Shown: positions 1-6,827 of the stretch, piece by piece
Layout of the letters: each line of letters begins with the position of its first letter
How positions within the stretch are numbered: the stretch's first letter is position 1
Source of the DNA: Armatimonas sp043757465
Lineage (GTDB): Bacteria > Armatimonadota > Armatimonadia > Armatimonadales > Armatimonadaceae
Direction: 5' to 3'
Assembly (NCBI RefSeq): GCF_043757465.1
Contig: NZ_JAYVPL010000035.1
Span: forward strand, 1-29,399
DNA length: 29,399 nt
The notes under the pieces: generated by a model
Databases searched by the model: none
What the model saw: the letters and a program-made list of their open reading frames with translations, nothing else
Told to the model about the DNA's origin: nothing
Made by a program: the position numbers and the translations under genes

Positions 1-100
1 CCCAGTTTTCAGGCGTTTGCCCAAGTTTGCTATGAATGCTGAAAATGCCTTTCCCATCTACGAAATGACTCAGCCCTTGATTATAGGGATTTCCATACAT

Positions 101-283
101 TTAGATGTGTCGCACATATCTTGCCAAATGCGGTTCCCCTGCCGTCCCCGCCAGCCCCACCAGAATTCCATCCGCCGTGAGCACGGCAACGGCTTTCGTG
201 TCCATAAAGCGCGACCACTCATTGACCGACTGAAGCACCTTCCACTGCGTCTCAACTGCCTGCGAATCTTTCTGAGCTTGCAT
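101..283 (-). pseudogene. Short N-terminal fragment, possibly of a Pycsar-effector-TM-like (PycTM/DUF5706) protein
   Basis: A 60-residue reading frame starts at an ATG preceded by a G-rich stretch (GGGGGATTGAGGG). Residues 13-44 (QWKVLQSVNEWSRFMDTKAV, then AVLTADGILVGL) have the look of the N-terminal helix and first membrane segment of PycTM/DUF5706-type membrane proteins, whose usual pattern is an amphipathic helix, then W-I-R-F-A-D-x-K-A, then a hydrophobic stretch. Such proteins normally continue for 100 or more residues with two or more membrane helices; here the frame ends after about 16 further non-hydrophobic residues, so I read it as a truncated remnant. The family match is from memory of the pattern and is weak. 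It could also be an unrelated small protein or a chance frame. Confidence 0.3.
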
Positions 284-382
284 CCCTCAATCCCCCTACT
301 AAAGTCTGGAACACTTCAAACTTCGTGTTTGCTAGCCATCGAGGCAATTATACTTTGATATACTGAAAACGAGGAAAACGAG

Positions 383-643
383 ATGAAAACCGATGAAACC
401 GCCTTGCGTGGGAAGGCTCTCTACCAAGAACAGATTCGCGAAAAAGTGGAAACTCAGGAAAGCCTTGGCAAGATCGTCGCCATTGACATCGAAAGCGGGG
501 ACTACGAAGTGGACAGTGATCTTTTAACGGCAAGTCGGCGGCTACGAACGCGCCACTTGTCCGCTGTTATCTGGGCCGAACGCATTGGCTACAATGCTGT
601 CTACGCAGTGGGTGGCACCCGAACCCGAACCAGTACACAATGA
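383..643 (+). CDS. Small protein (86 aa), usual partner of clan AA aspartic proteases
   Basis: The protein opens with MKTDETALRGKALYQEQIRE, then has a beta-rich middle (KIVAIDIESGDYEVDSD) and a helix followed by IGYNAVYAVGG. Short proteins with this layout (charged N-terminal helix, G-K-x-x-x-I-D-x-E-x-G-D-Y motif, C-terminal R-I-G-Y) are commonly encoded directly upstream of retroviral-type aspartic proteases in bacteria; this is recalled family knowledge. The stop overlaps the next start by four bases (ATGA, 640-643), which implies translational coupling with the protease frame. The last ten residues (GTRTRTSTQ region) are low complexity. Its biochemical role is unknown; an antitoxin-like or substrate role is only a guess. 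Because its partner is broken, this copy may no longer be functional. Confidence 0.55.
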   Translation: MKTDETALRGKALYQEQIREKVETQESLGKIVAIDIESGDYEVDSDLLTASRRLRTRHLSAVIWAERIGYNAVYAVGGTRTRTSTQ

Positions 644-936
644 CGGGCGCAGTTCAAAACCTACAGGCATGCCTAACCGTTATTTTGCGCTTGCCCCAAG
701 AACAACAAGTCGCACTAGAATTTGTTGTAGACACGGGCTTCGAGGGCGCACTAGCTCTCCCCTTGGAAACCATTGGTTACTCCACAGAAGGCGTTTCGGG
801 AGTCGGAGCGGCCTCAGGGACGCGCATGGAGATGCCGCGGCTCACACCGGGCTCCTGCATGGTGACGCCGTACCAGAGCGGGGCGGCTTCCATCGTGGTG
901 GCATTGTGTGTGATGAGGATAAACTGGCTCTCTTGA
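640..936 (+). pseudogene. Truncated clan AA (retroviral-type) aspartic protease
   Basis: The frame begins MTGAVQNLQACLTVILRLP and reaches the catalytic-type motif VVDTGFEGALALP at about residues 30-42, the D-T-G active-site turn of retropepsin-like bacterial proteases. In intact members this is followed by some 80 more residues including a hydrophobic flap and an A-L-G-type loop. Here the protease-like sequence stops at about residue 46. Everything after position 777 is the antisense of the smc 3' coding end, so the last fifty or so residues are not protease. The junction coincides with the smc stop codon (TAA on minus, 777-779). The start overlaps the preceding small gene by four bases. I infer a deletion or recombination that fused a protease fragment to the smc end. 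Expression of a hybrid peptide is possible but it should lack protease activity. Confidence 0.6.
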
Positions 937-3900
937 CCAAACTCTCGCACTAAATCGGCGAACTTCTCCACATTGGCGCCATCAAGCGGCGCGTCCACTT
1001 CATCGAGAACGCAGAACGGGGCGGGGCGGACTTCTAAAAACGCAAAAAGCAGCGCGGTGGCCGTGAGCGCACGCTCACCGCCCGAGAGCAGCGAGAGGTT
1101 CTGACGCTTCTTGCCCGGCGGCTGCGCGAGAATATCAATGCCGGTCTCCAGCACATCGCTCGGATCGGTCATTACCAAATCCGTCGAGCCGCCCCCAAAG
1201 AGCCGGGTGAAGAACTTCTGGAACGCGACATTCACTTTATCGAACGTCTCCGCAAACACGCCGCGCGTGGAGTCATCAATTTCGGTGATCGTAGAGAGGA
1301 GCTTGGCCTTGGCATTGTCCAGATCGGCTTTTTGCTCCGTGAGGAACCGAAAACGCTCCGAGACCCGCTCGTACTCTTCGATGGCTCCTAAATTAACGGT
1401 TCCCAGCGCGCGGATCTCGCGACGCAGGCGAGCGATCTCCTGTGCGACATCTTTTTCAACGGGAGCGCCGCCGGTGAGCGCGACGGCGGAGTCTGGGTGC
1501 AGATCGTACTCATCTTGCAGGCGCTGGCCGACCGTCTCTGCCTGCGTTTCGACACGAGCGGCACGCAAGCGGGCCTGCTGGCCGCGCTCTGTCGCAAATC
1601 CAATCGTGCGCTGTACTAAGCGAATGCGCTCGGTGAGCTGAAAGTTCTCGTTCACTAACGCCTGGCGCCGCTCGCGCCACTTTTCGACCTCAAGAGCGGC
1701 TTCGTCAAGAGATTTTTTCGCGATGTCGCGCTCGCCGGCACGTTGGACCGCTTCGGCATCTTCCGTAGTGATCACTGTCTCCGCTTCAACGGCACGGCGG
1801 CGACGCTCTTCGCCCGTGATCGTGGCGCGCAAGGCCCCCTCTTTGGCACGCTTGGCATCGCGCGAGAGCCCTACCACGCGCTCCCGCAGGCTCGCCGCTT
1901 CCGTGGCAATCGTCCGTGCCTGATTGCGCGCTTCGTCGCGGCGCACCATGAGCGACGCCTGACGGCGCGTGAGCTCCTCGCGGCTGGCGAGCACCGACTC
2001 ATCGGTTCGGTCAGCGTCCTCGATGGCAGCAGAGAGCGTCGCTTCCCGGCTCGCATCCGCCTCCCCTGAGGCCGCAAGCTGTCCCGCGCGTGTCTGGAGC
2101 TGAAGCGCCTCTTTTTGCAGCCGTTCCGTCTCGGTTTTTTTATTTTGGACACGGCGCTCAGTATCCAAAACTACCTCACGCGCCCGCTGGATCACGCTTT
2201 CGGCCTCGCGCACGGCTTGACGAGCGGCCTCACTTGCGGTCCGCGCCTCGGTTTGTTGGGTCGCGATGCGCTCCAGAGCCACTCGCCCCGCCTCGACAGC
2301 CTCACCAAGCTCCCCGATCTCCCGTTTGCGCGAGAGTAAGTTTGGCCCCTGCCGCCCGGTACGCCCACCGGTAATTGCGCCCGTGGGCACCACAAGCTCA
2401 CCACTGAGGGTCACAATCCGTGCCCAGTCCCGCTCGATCTGCCGTGAGACCTCGGTGGCGGTGTCTAGATCCTCAACCACTAAAACACGCGCCAGATGCA
2501 CGCGAACGGCAAGCGAGACATCGTCGGAGAAACTAATCAGCTCCGCAGCGGAGCCATAGACGCCTTTGAACTTCTTTGCCGCCGCCCGAAGCGCCTGGGG
2601 AACCGGCTGGTCGCGTAGCTTATCCAGCGGCAGAAACGTGGCGCGTCCGCCTCGGGTCTCATGGAGAAAGCGAATACCCGCCTTAGCCTGTAGCTCGGTG
2701 TCGGTAATAATGTCCTGAAGGCTTCCCCCTAAGGCAACCTCAATGGCGGTTTCAAACGTAGCAGGAACTTTGATGGCATCGGCAAAGAGCGTAAAGCGCC
2801 CCGGGATTTTCCCCTCCGCCGCAGCGGTAAGCACCGCACGCACACCCGTGAAGTAGCCTTCCTGCATCGCCTCGGTCTCTTCCAGCACTCTCAGGCGGGA
2901 CTCGGAACCAGCAAGCTCTCGCTCTTTGCTTCTGCGCAGCTCTTCGAGCTGGGTTACCGCTTCAACCGCAGCTTTGAAAATGGGTTCGGCGACCCTCTCC
3001 AGTGCCAATCTAGCATCGGATTGCTCTTGCTTCTGAGTCTCCAGTGCCTCCGCAAGCTGGGATTGCTCCTTGAGAGTGTTCGCGACTTCTGCCGCACGCT
3101 GGCAAGCTCGCTCGTTAGCGTCGCGAATCTCCTCTCCACGTCTGAGGATACGCTCCCGAAGACTATCTCGCTCGGCTTTTTGTGCGGCGAGCTTCCGCGC
3201 CAAGCTTAGATAGTCCGCCTCCTGGCCGGCGAGCATTCGGGAGAGCTCCCCGAGTGCTTTATCCGCCTCACGCGCAACACTCTCGGCATCGGCGAGGGCT
3301 TTCGTCTTTTCGGCCAGCCCTGTCTCGGCGCTCTTCGCCTCCGTTTTGAGTGTCTCGGCCTCGGTGGCAAGGCGCAGCTTATCCGAGTCGAGTGTCTCAA
3401 GATCCGTCGCCAGAGACTCCAGTGTCTGCCGGGCACTTCTCTTGCGCTCTTCGGCGAGGGCGATCCGGCTCTCCAGACGCTCCACCTGCGTCATCGTGAG
3501 CTGCTGGCGAATACGTGCCGCGTCCATCTGGCTCTCGGCATCCGAGATGCGCTGTCCCAAGCCGAGCGCACTTGCCTCCAGCTCCTCGGCTTCGACACCA
3601 AGCGCCTCGGCCTCTTTCTTCGCCGCCTCGACGGCTCTCTCTAGCTCCGCAAGCTCGTCTTTGGCACGCTTGTAGTCCGCCGCAAGCTGCCCGACCTCCA
3701 CGGCACGCAGCCGTTCGGTGAGCGCATTGTGCGTCCGCGCCACGTCGGCCTGCTGGCGCAGGGGCTCGACTTGGGTGTTCAGCTCCCCGAGAATATCCCG
3801 CACTCGGATGAGGTTAATCTCGGTGTTCTCTAGCTTGCGCTGCGCCTCGCGCTTCTTCACCCGGTACTTCTTGATGCCCGCCGCTTCCTCAAAAAGCTCA

Positions 3901-4373
3901 CGCCGATCCTCGGGCTTGGCGGAGAGAATCCCATCAATCTCGCTCTGATTGACAATGGCGTAGGCTCCTCGGCCCACCCCCGTATCGGTAAATAAATCCG
4001 CGATGTCTTTGAGCCGACACGCCACTTTATTGAGCAAAAACTCGCTCTCGCCGCTGCGATAGATTCGCCGAGTAACACTGACTTCGGAGAAGTCTAAGGG
4101 CAGAAACCGATCTTCGTTGTCTACAGTGAGCGTGACTTCGGCCATGCCCATCGGCTTGCGCTTGGACGAGCCTGCAAAGATCACATCGCGCGCATTCGTT
4201 GCACGCAGATTTGAGGCTTTTTGCTCCCCCAAACACCATACCAGCGCGTCGAGCAGATTGGACTTGCCCGACCCATTAGGCCCGACAATACACGTCACGC
4301 CGGGGACGAACTCAATCTCCGTCTTATCTGCGAACGTCTTAAAACCATGGAGGGTCAACCGCTTAAGGCGCAT
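777..4373 (-). CDS. smc: Chromosome segregation protein SMC
   Basis: This 1198-residue protein has the full SMC architecture: an N-terminal ATPase half with Walker A GPNGSGKS at residues 31-38 and the family segment ARDVIFAGSSKRKP; a long coiled coil; a hinge region at roughly 490-680 (GRFTLFADAIKV through GAITGGRTG); a second coiled coil; and a C-terminal half with the ABC signature LLSGGERALTATALL and Walker B FCVLDEVDAPLDGANVE followed by the H-loop ITHNATTMEAA. Length matches bacterial SMC (about 1150-1200). It dimerises through the hinge and, with ScpA/ScpB (not in this window), condenses and segregates the nucleoid. The ATG at 4373 starts directly with MRLKRLTLHGFKTF, the normal N terminus. 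It stands alone; the 3' end is convergent with a protease fragment. A proline-rich tail (PEAAPTPETPSVE) extends beyond the usual end. Confidence 0.97.
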   Translation of the reverse strand: MRLKRLTLHGFKTFADKTEIEFVPGVTCIVGPNGSGKSNLLDALVWCLGEQKASNLRATNARDVIFAGSSKRKPMGMAEVTLTVDNEDRFLPLDFSEVSVTRRIYRSGESEFLLNKVACRLKDIADLFTDTGVGRGAYAIVNQSEIDGILSAKPEDRRELFEEAAGIKKYRVKKREAQRKLENTEINLIRVRDILGELNTQVEPLRQQADVARTHNALTERLRAVEVGQLAADYKRAKDELAELERAVEAAKKEAEALGVEAEELEASALGLGQRISDAESQMDAARIRQQLTMTQVERLESRIALAEERKRSARQTLESLATDLETLDSDKLRLATEAETLKTEAKSAETGLAEKTKALADAESVAREADKALGELSRMLAGQEADYLSLARKLAAQKAERDSLRERILRRGEEIRDANERACQRAAEVANTLKEQSQLAEALETQKQEQSDARLALERVAEPIFKAAVEAVTQLEELRRSKERELAGSESRLRVLEETEAMQEGYFTGVRAVLTAAAEGKIPGRFTLFADAIKVPATFETAIEVALGGSLQDIITDTELQAKAGIRFLHETRGGRATFLPLDKLRDQPVPQALRAAAKKFKGVYGSAAELISFSDDVSLAVRVHLARVLVVEDLDTATEVSRQIERDWARIVTLSGELVVPTGAITGGRTGRQGPNLLSRKREIGELGEAVEAGRVALERIATQQTEARTASEAARQAVREAESVIQRAREVVLDTERRVQNKKTETERLQKEALQLQTRAGQLAASGEADASREATLSAAIEDADRTDESVLASREELTRRQASLMVRRDEARNQARTIATEAASLRERVVGLSRDAKRAKEGALRATITGEERRRRAVEAETVITTEDAEAVQRAGERDIAKKSLDEAALEVEKWRERRQALVNENFQLTERIRLVQRTIGFATERGQQARLRAARVETQAETVGQRLQDEYDLHPDSAVALTGGAPVEKDVAQEIARLRREIRALGTVNLGAIEEYERVSERFRFLTEQKADLDNAKAKLLSTITEIDDSTRGVFAETFDKVNVAFQKFFTRLFGGGSTDLVMTDPSDVLETGIDILAQPPGKKRQNLSLLSGGERALTATALLFAFLEVRPAPFCVLDEVDAPLDGANVEKFADLVREFGQESQFILITHNATTMEAAPLWYGVTMQEPGVSRGISMRVPEAAPTPETPSVE

Positions 4374-4412
4374 AAACGTTGCATTCTATCATCGTCAGAC
4401 AACAAATGACGG

Positions 4413-4418
4413 TATAAT
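4413..4418 (+). promoter_or_regulatory. Possible -10 element (TATAAT) ahead of small ORF
   Basis: A perfect TATAAT lies in the smc upstream gap, 18 bases before the ATG of the 37-residue frame on the same strand. No convincing -35 is seen at 16-18 bases upstream, so this is only a suggestion. Confidence 0.3.
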
Positions 4419-4436
4419 TTCTTTAATGAGCTAACT

Positions 4437-4550
4437 ATGCGACAACAGGAAAAACAGGCTCTCCCCTTGACTTGGGCACAAAAGACACTTCTGCTCCTGC
4501 CTGCGCTGGTGGGAGTCCACATCGCCGACTACTACGAAGACGCCAACTGA
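4437..4550 (+). CDS. Putative 37-residue single-helix membrane peptide
   Basis: ATG to TGA gives a 37-residue peptide starting MRQQEKQALPLTW, with a hydrophobic stretch (TLLLLPALVGVHIA, about residues 17-30) and an acidic tail (DYYEDAN). The basic N terminus, single hydrophobic segment and acidic C terminus suggest a small inner-membrane peptide. A TATAAT lies 18 bases upstream; no clear Shine-Dalgarno sequence is visible. It is divergent from smc and convergent with the oxidoreductase gene. I recognise no family. It could be a chance frame in the intergenic gap; conservation of the peptide in related genomes would decide. Confidence 0.35.
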   Translation: MRQQEKQALPLTWAQKTLLLLPALVGVHIADYYEDAN

Positions 4551-4552
4551 GC

Positions 4553-4592
4553 GCCTAATAAAATTAGGCATGGGCTTTGCGGCGCTTGCGCC
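4553..4592. terminator. Two small hairpins between convergent genes
   Basis: GCCTAAT-AAA-ATTAGGC (4553-4569) forms a 7-bp stem and GGCGC-TT-GCGCC (4581-4592) a short GC-rich one, in the 69-base gap between the convergent 37-residue frame and the oxidoreductase gene. Neither has a T tract on either strand, so function as an intrinsic terminator is doubtful. Confidence 0.25.
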
Positions 4593-4619
4593 ACTGTAGA
4601 CGCTGATTTCAATCGGCGG

Positions 4620-5633
4620 TCAGACGGTGATCTGTACCCGTTTGCCCGTCGTGGCGGACTCGACTGCACCAAAGACCATTGCGAGGCTCTTGATGTTATC
4701 GTGGCACTCGCCCATGGGAGTGGCTCCCGTGTCCAGAGCGTGCAGAAAATCCTCAAGGCTCCCCGCGATGCCGCCGGAGACTTCCTCCGTGATCGGCTCC
4801 TCTAGGGCTTCGGTGGCGTGGTGGAACCCCTCCGTCCCCGTGACTTTTGCGCCCTTGAGCGCACTATGCCCATCCCAGAGCGCCGTGCCGTGCGCTCCCA
4901 CGGTGCGCCAGTCGCACTCCCAGCTAGAGTGCAAGCCCTCTGCACACCACGAGCCACGGTAGGTGAAGCGCAGCCCGTTTGCCATCTCGAATAAGCACGT
5001 CGCCGAGGCAGCGCCCTTGTACCAGGACCACGCAGGGTTAAACTCCTCCGCATAGACCGACACGGGATCAGCCCCGGAGAGAAAGCGTGCCTGATCGAAG
5101 CTATGAATCGCCATATCAAGAAGCAAGACATGCTCCATCTCGTCGCGAAATCCCCCGAAATGTGCTCCAATATAGAAGTCCGCGTTGAGGATTCCCAGCG
5201 GCCCACAGGTCTTTTCGATCAGTCGCCGGTAGGCCATGATGCGATTGTCGTAGCGGCGCGACTGGCTCACCATGTAGAGTTTGCCAGATTTTTCGCTCGC
5301 CGCCACCATCGCCCGCGCCGCCTCCATCGAGTGCGCCATCGGTTTCTCGCCAATCACCGGAATGCCGTGTGCCAGCGCCGTAAGCGTTACGTCATGGTGG
5401 GCTTCCGGGATGGTGACGTCCACTACAAAGTCGGGCTGAGCCTCGGTGATGGCCCGCTCTAGCTCCATGCCCGTCCACGCTACACTAATGGCGTTCTTCT
5501 CAGCGGCGGCGGCGGCGGCCCCTTCTCGAATATCCACCCACCCCACAAGAGTCACTTGATCGGCGTGTGCGGCAAGGTTCTTCGCCCAGCCCTGGCCCAT
5601 GCCACCCGCGCCCACAAGCAGTGCCTTCCTCAA
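4620..5633 (-). CDS. Gfo/Idh/MocA family NAD(P)-dependent oxidoreductase
   Basis: The protein begins with a Rossmann fold (LLVGAGGMGQGW), followed by DIREG after the second strand, and carries the family EKP motif (GIPVIGEKPMAHS), whose lysine contacts nicotinamide and substrate. Further on, the AIHSFDQARFLSG segment supplies the catalytic-region histidine. Members oxidise or reduce sugars, inositols and related polyols; the substrate here is not predictable. I choose the TTG at 5633 (337 residues, MRKALLVGAGG): it overlaps the ThuA stop as TTGA and has a GGAGAAG ribosome-binding site just upstream. An earlier in-frame TTG at 5648 would add five residues. No signal peptide is visible, so it is cytoplasmic. 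Coupling to a ThuA-like gene is a recurrent pairing in carbohydrate-catabolic loci. Confidence 0.9.
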   Translation of the reverse strand: MRKALLVGAGGMGQGWAKNLAAHADQVTLVGWVDIREGAAAAAAEKNAISVAWTGMELERAITEAQPDFVVDVTIPEAHHDVTLTALAHGIPVIGEKPMAHSMEAARAMVAASEKSGKLYMVSQSRRYDNRIMAYRRLIEKTCGPLGILNADFYIGAHFGGFRDEMEHVLLLDMAIHSFDQARFLSGADPVSVYAEEFNPAWSWYKGAASATCLFEMANGLRFTYRGSWCAEGLHSSWECDWRTVGAHGTALWDGHSALKGAKVTGTEGFHHATEALEEPITEEVSGGIAGSLEDFLHALDTGATPMGECHDNIKSLAMVFGAVESATTGKRVQITV

Positions 5634-6382
5634 GACTTCTTCTCCCAACCCAGATTGGGATTTGTCTCAAACCAGCCCTTGACAGCATGGGGACAGCCCC
5701 GAATTCCAAAATCTGTGGTAGGAGCCGCCCACTTTGCCGCGTTAGCGATCACACGGCGAATCTCCGGCTGGAAGTAAATCGGATAGGTCTCGTGGCCCGG
5801 CGAGAAGTAGAAGACTTTGCCACGCCCACGATTCCAGCAGCAGCCTGAGCGGAACACTTCGCCCCCGCCGTAGCTAGAGATAAAAACCAGCTCATCGGGC
5901 TGGGGAATATCGAAGAACTCTCCGTACATCTCGGTCAGTGGAACAGTAAAGACCGGCGGCAACCCCTCAGTGATCGGGTGTCCTGGTCGCACCGTCCAGA
6001 CCCGCTCCAGATCGTCGTCACGCCAGATCAGGCCACAGGTGGTCCCCATGAGCTTTCGGAAGATCTTAGAGTAGTGCCCCGAGTGCAGCACAATCAGCCC
6101 CATCCCCTCTAAAACACGCTTGTGAACCTTCTCAACAATCGCATCCTCAACTTTGTCATGGCCCATGTGCCCCCACCAGGTCAGCACATCTGTGCTATTG
6201 AGAATCTCATCGGTCAAGCCATGCTCAGGCTGATCAAGGGTCGCCGTCCGAACAGTTGCATTTTCCGCAAGTAGCTCTCGCAGACCATCCGCAATAGCAT
6301 TGTGCATCCCATGAGGATAGACCTTTTGCACCGCCTCGTGCTGCTGTTCATGGAGATTCTCTCCCCAAACGGTAACAGTCAT
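5630..6382 (-). CDS. ThuA-like domain protein (trehalose utilisation family)
   Basis: This 250-residue protein shows the class I glutamine-amidotransferase-like fold of ThuA: DVLTWWGHMGHDKVED, then GMGLIVLHSGHYSKIFRKLM, then the long W-R-x-D-D-x-E region and HPITEGLPPVFTVPLTEMYG, ending with GKVFYFSPGHETYPIYFQPE and RRVIANAAKWAA. ThuA proteins are linked to oxidation or uptake of trehalose and similar sugars; in Armatimonadota, Planctomycetota and Bacteroidota they usually sit next to Gfo/Idh/MocA dehydrogenases, as here (coupled by a 4-base overlap). The exact reaction is unknown. The ATG has a GGAGA ribosome-binding site nine bases upstream. Only 18 bases separate it from the preceding intrinsic terminator, so a separate promoter would have to lie within or before that hairpin. 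Confidence 0.88.
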   Translation of the reverse strand: MTVTVWGENLHEQQHEAVQKVYPHGMHNAIADGLRELLAENATVRTATLDQPEHGLTDEILNSTDVLTWWGHMGHDKVEDAIVEKVHKRVLEGMGLIVLHSGHYSKIFRKLMGTTCGLIWRDDDLERVWTVRPGHPITEGLPPVFTVPLTEMYGEFFDIPQPDELVFISSYGGGEVFRSGCCWNRGRGKVFYFSPGHETYPIYFQPEIRRVIANAAKWAAPTTDFGIRGCPHAVKGWFETNPNLGWEKKS

Positions 6383-6400
6383 TGTTTATTGTCTCCAAAT

Positions 6401-6429
6401 AAAAAGCCCGGCACAAATATGCCGGGCTT
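6401..6429 (-). terminator. Intrinsic terminator of the act-cox operon
   Basis: A perfect 10-bp stem (AAGCCCGGCA / TGCCGGGCTT, 6404-6429) with a 6-base loop is followed on the minus strand by TTTTTATTT. It begins 13 bases after the ctaF stop codon. Confidence 0.9.
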
Positions 6430-6442
6430 AGGTAGTTACGCA

Positions 6443-6817
6443 CTAATAACGAACAAACGGTTTTTCCCAACCTCCCTGGTGCGGGCGATTCTGAGAATCA
6501 AGGAAGACACCCGCCATGAGCATCAGCCAGATAAAGCCCAGCATTGCCCAGAGGAAGGTCAGCTTAGTGCTCCCTTTGACATTCATGAAGTTGCGCACAA
6601 CCAAGTAGGCTTTAGCCGTCGCCACAATCATGGCAATCACAAAGTTCAGTCCTATTAAGCCACTCGCAGCACTCAGATCAAAGTAATAGAGTACCACTGT
6701 CACAATTAATAGAACAAACAGTATCGCATAAGTCAGCCAATAAAGCGCGGGCTTGGGATGGTGAATGACCTCAACTGCCGGATGAACCGGGCTGTGTCCG
6801 TGTGTATTATCTGCCAT
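6443..6817 (-). CDS. ctaF: Cytochrome c oxidase subunit IV (small membrane subunit)
   Basis: A 124-residue protein with a histidine-rich cytoplasmic N terminus and three hydrophobic helices (about 25-47 ALYWLTYAILFVLLIVTVVL, 51-72 SGLIGLNFVIAMIVATAKAY, 84-106 LTFLWAMLGFIWLMLMAGVF). This is the layout of the prokaryotic COX4 family, a non-catalytic subunit that packs against subunit III and aids assembly. The sequence AKAYLVVRNFMNVKG matches the conserved loop of the family (K-A-x-L-V-x-x-x-F-M-x-L). It is the last gene of the operon, 10 bases after ctaE, preceded by AAAGGAAAG, and is followed at once by the operon terminator. The symbol ctaF is used by analogy with Bacillus; coxD is an alternative name. 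Confidence 0.88.
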   Translation of the reverse strand: MADNTHGHSPVHPAVEVIHHPKPALYWLTYAILFVLLIVTVVLYYFDLSAASGLIGLNFVIAMIVATAKAYLVVRNFMNVKGSTKLTFLWAMLGFIWLMLMAGVFLDSQNRPHQGGWEKPFVRY

Positions 6818-6827
6818 CGTCTTTCCT

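Noticed and set aside
1388..3721. Many long open frames on both strands inside smc
   Set aside because: They are out-of-frame shadows of the Arg/Ala/Glu-rich coiled coil of smc and have Arg/Ser/Pro-rich, non-globular sequences.
4553..4569. CRISPR-like or attachment-site repeat
   Set aside because: Only a single 7-bp hairpin; no repeated units or target-site duplication are visible here or elsewhere in the window.
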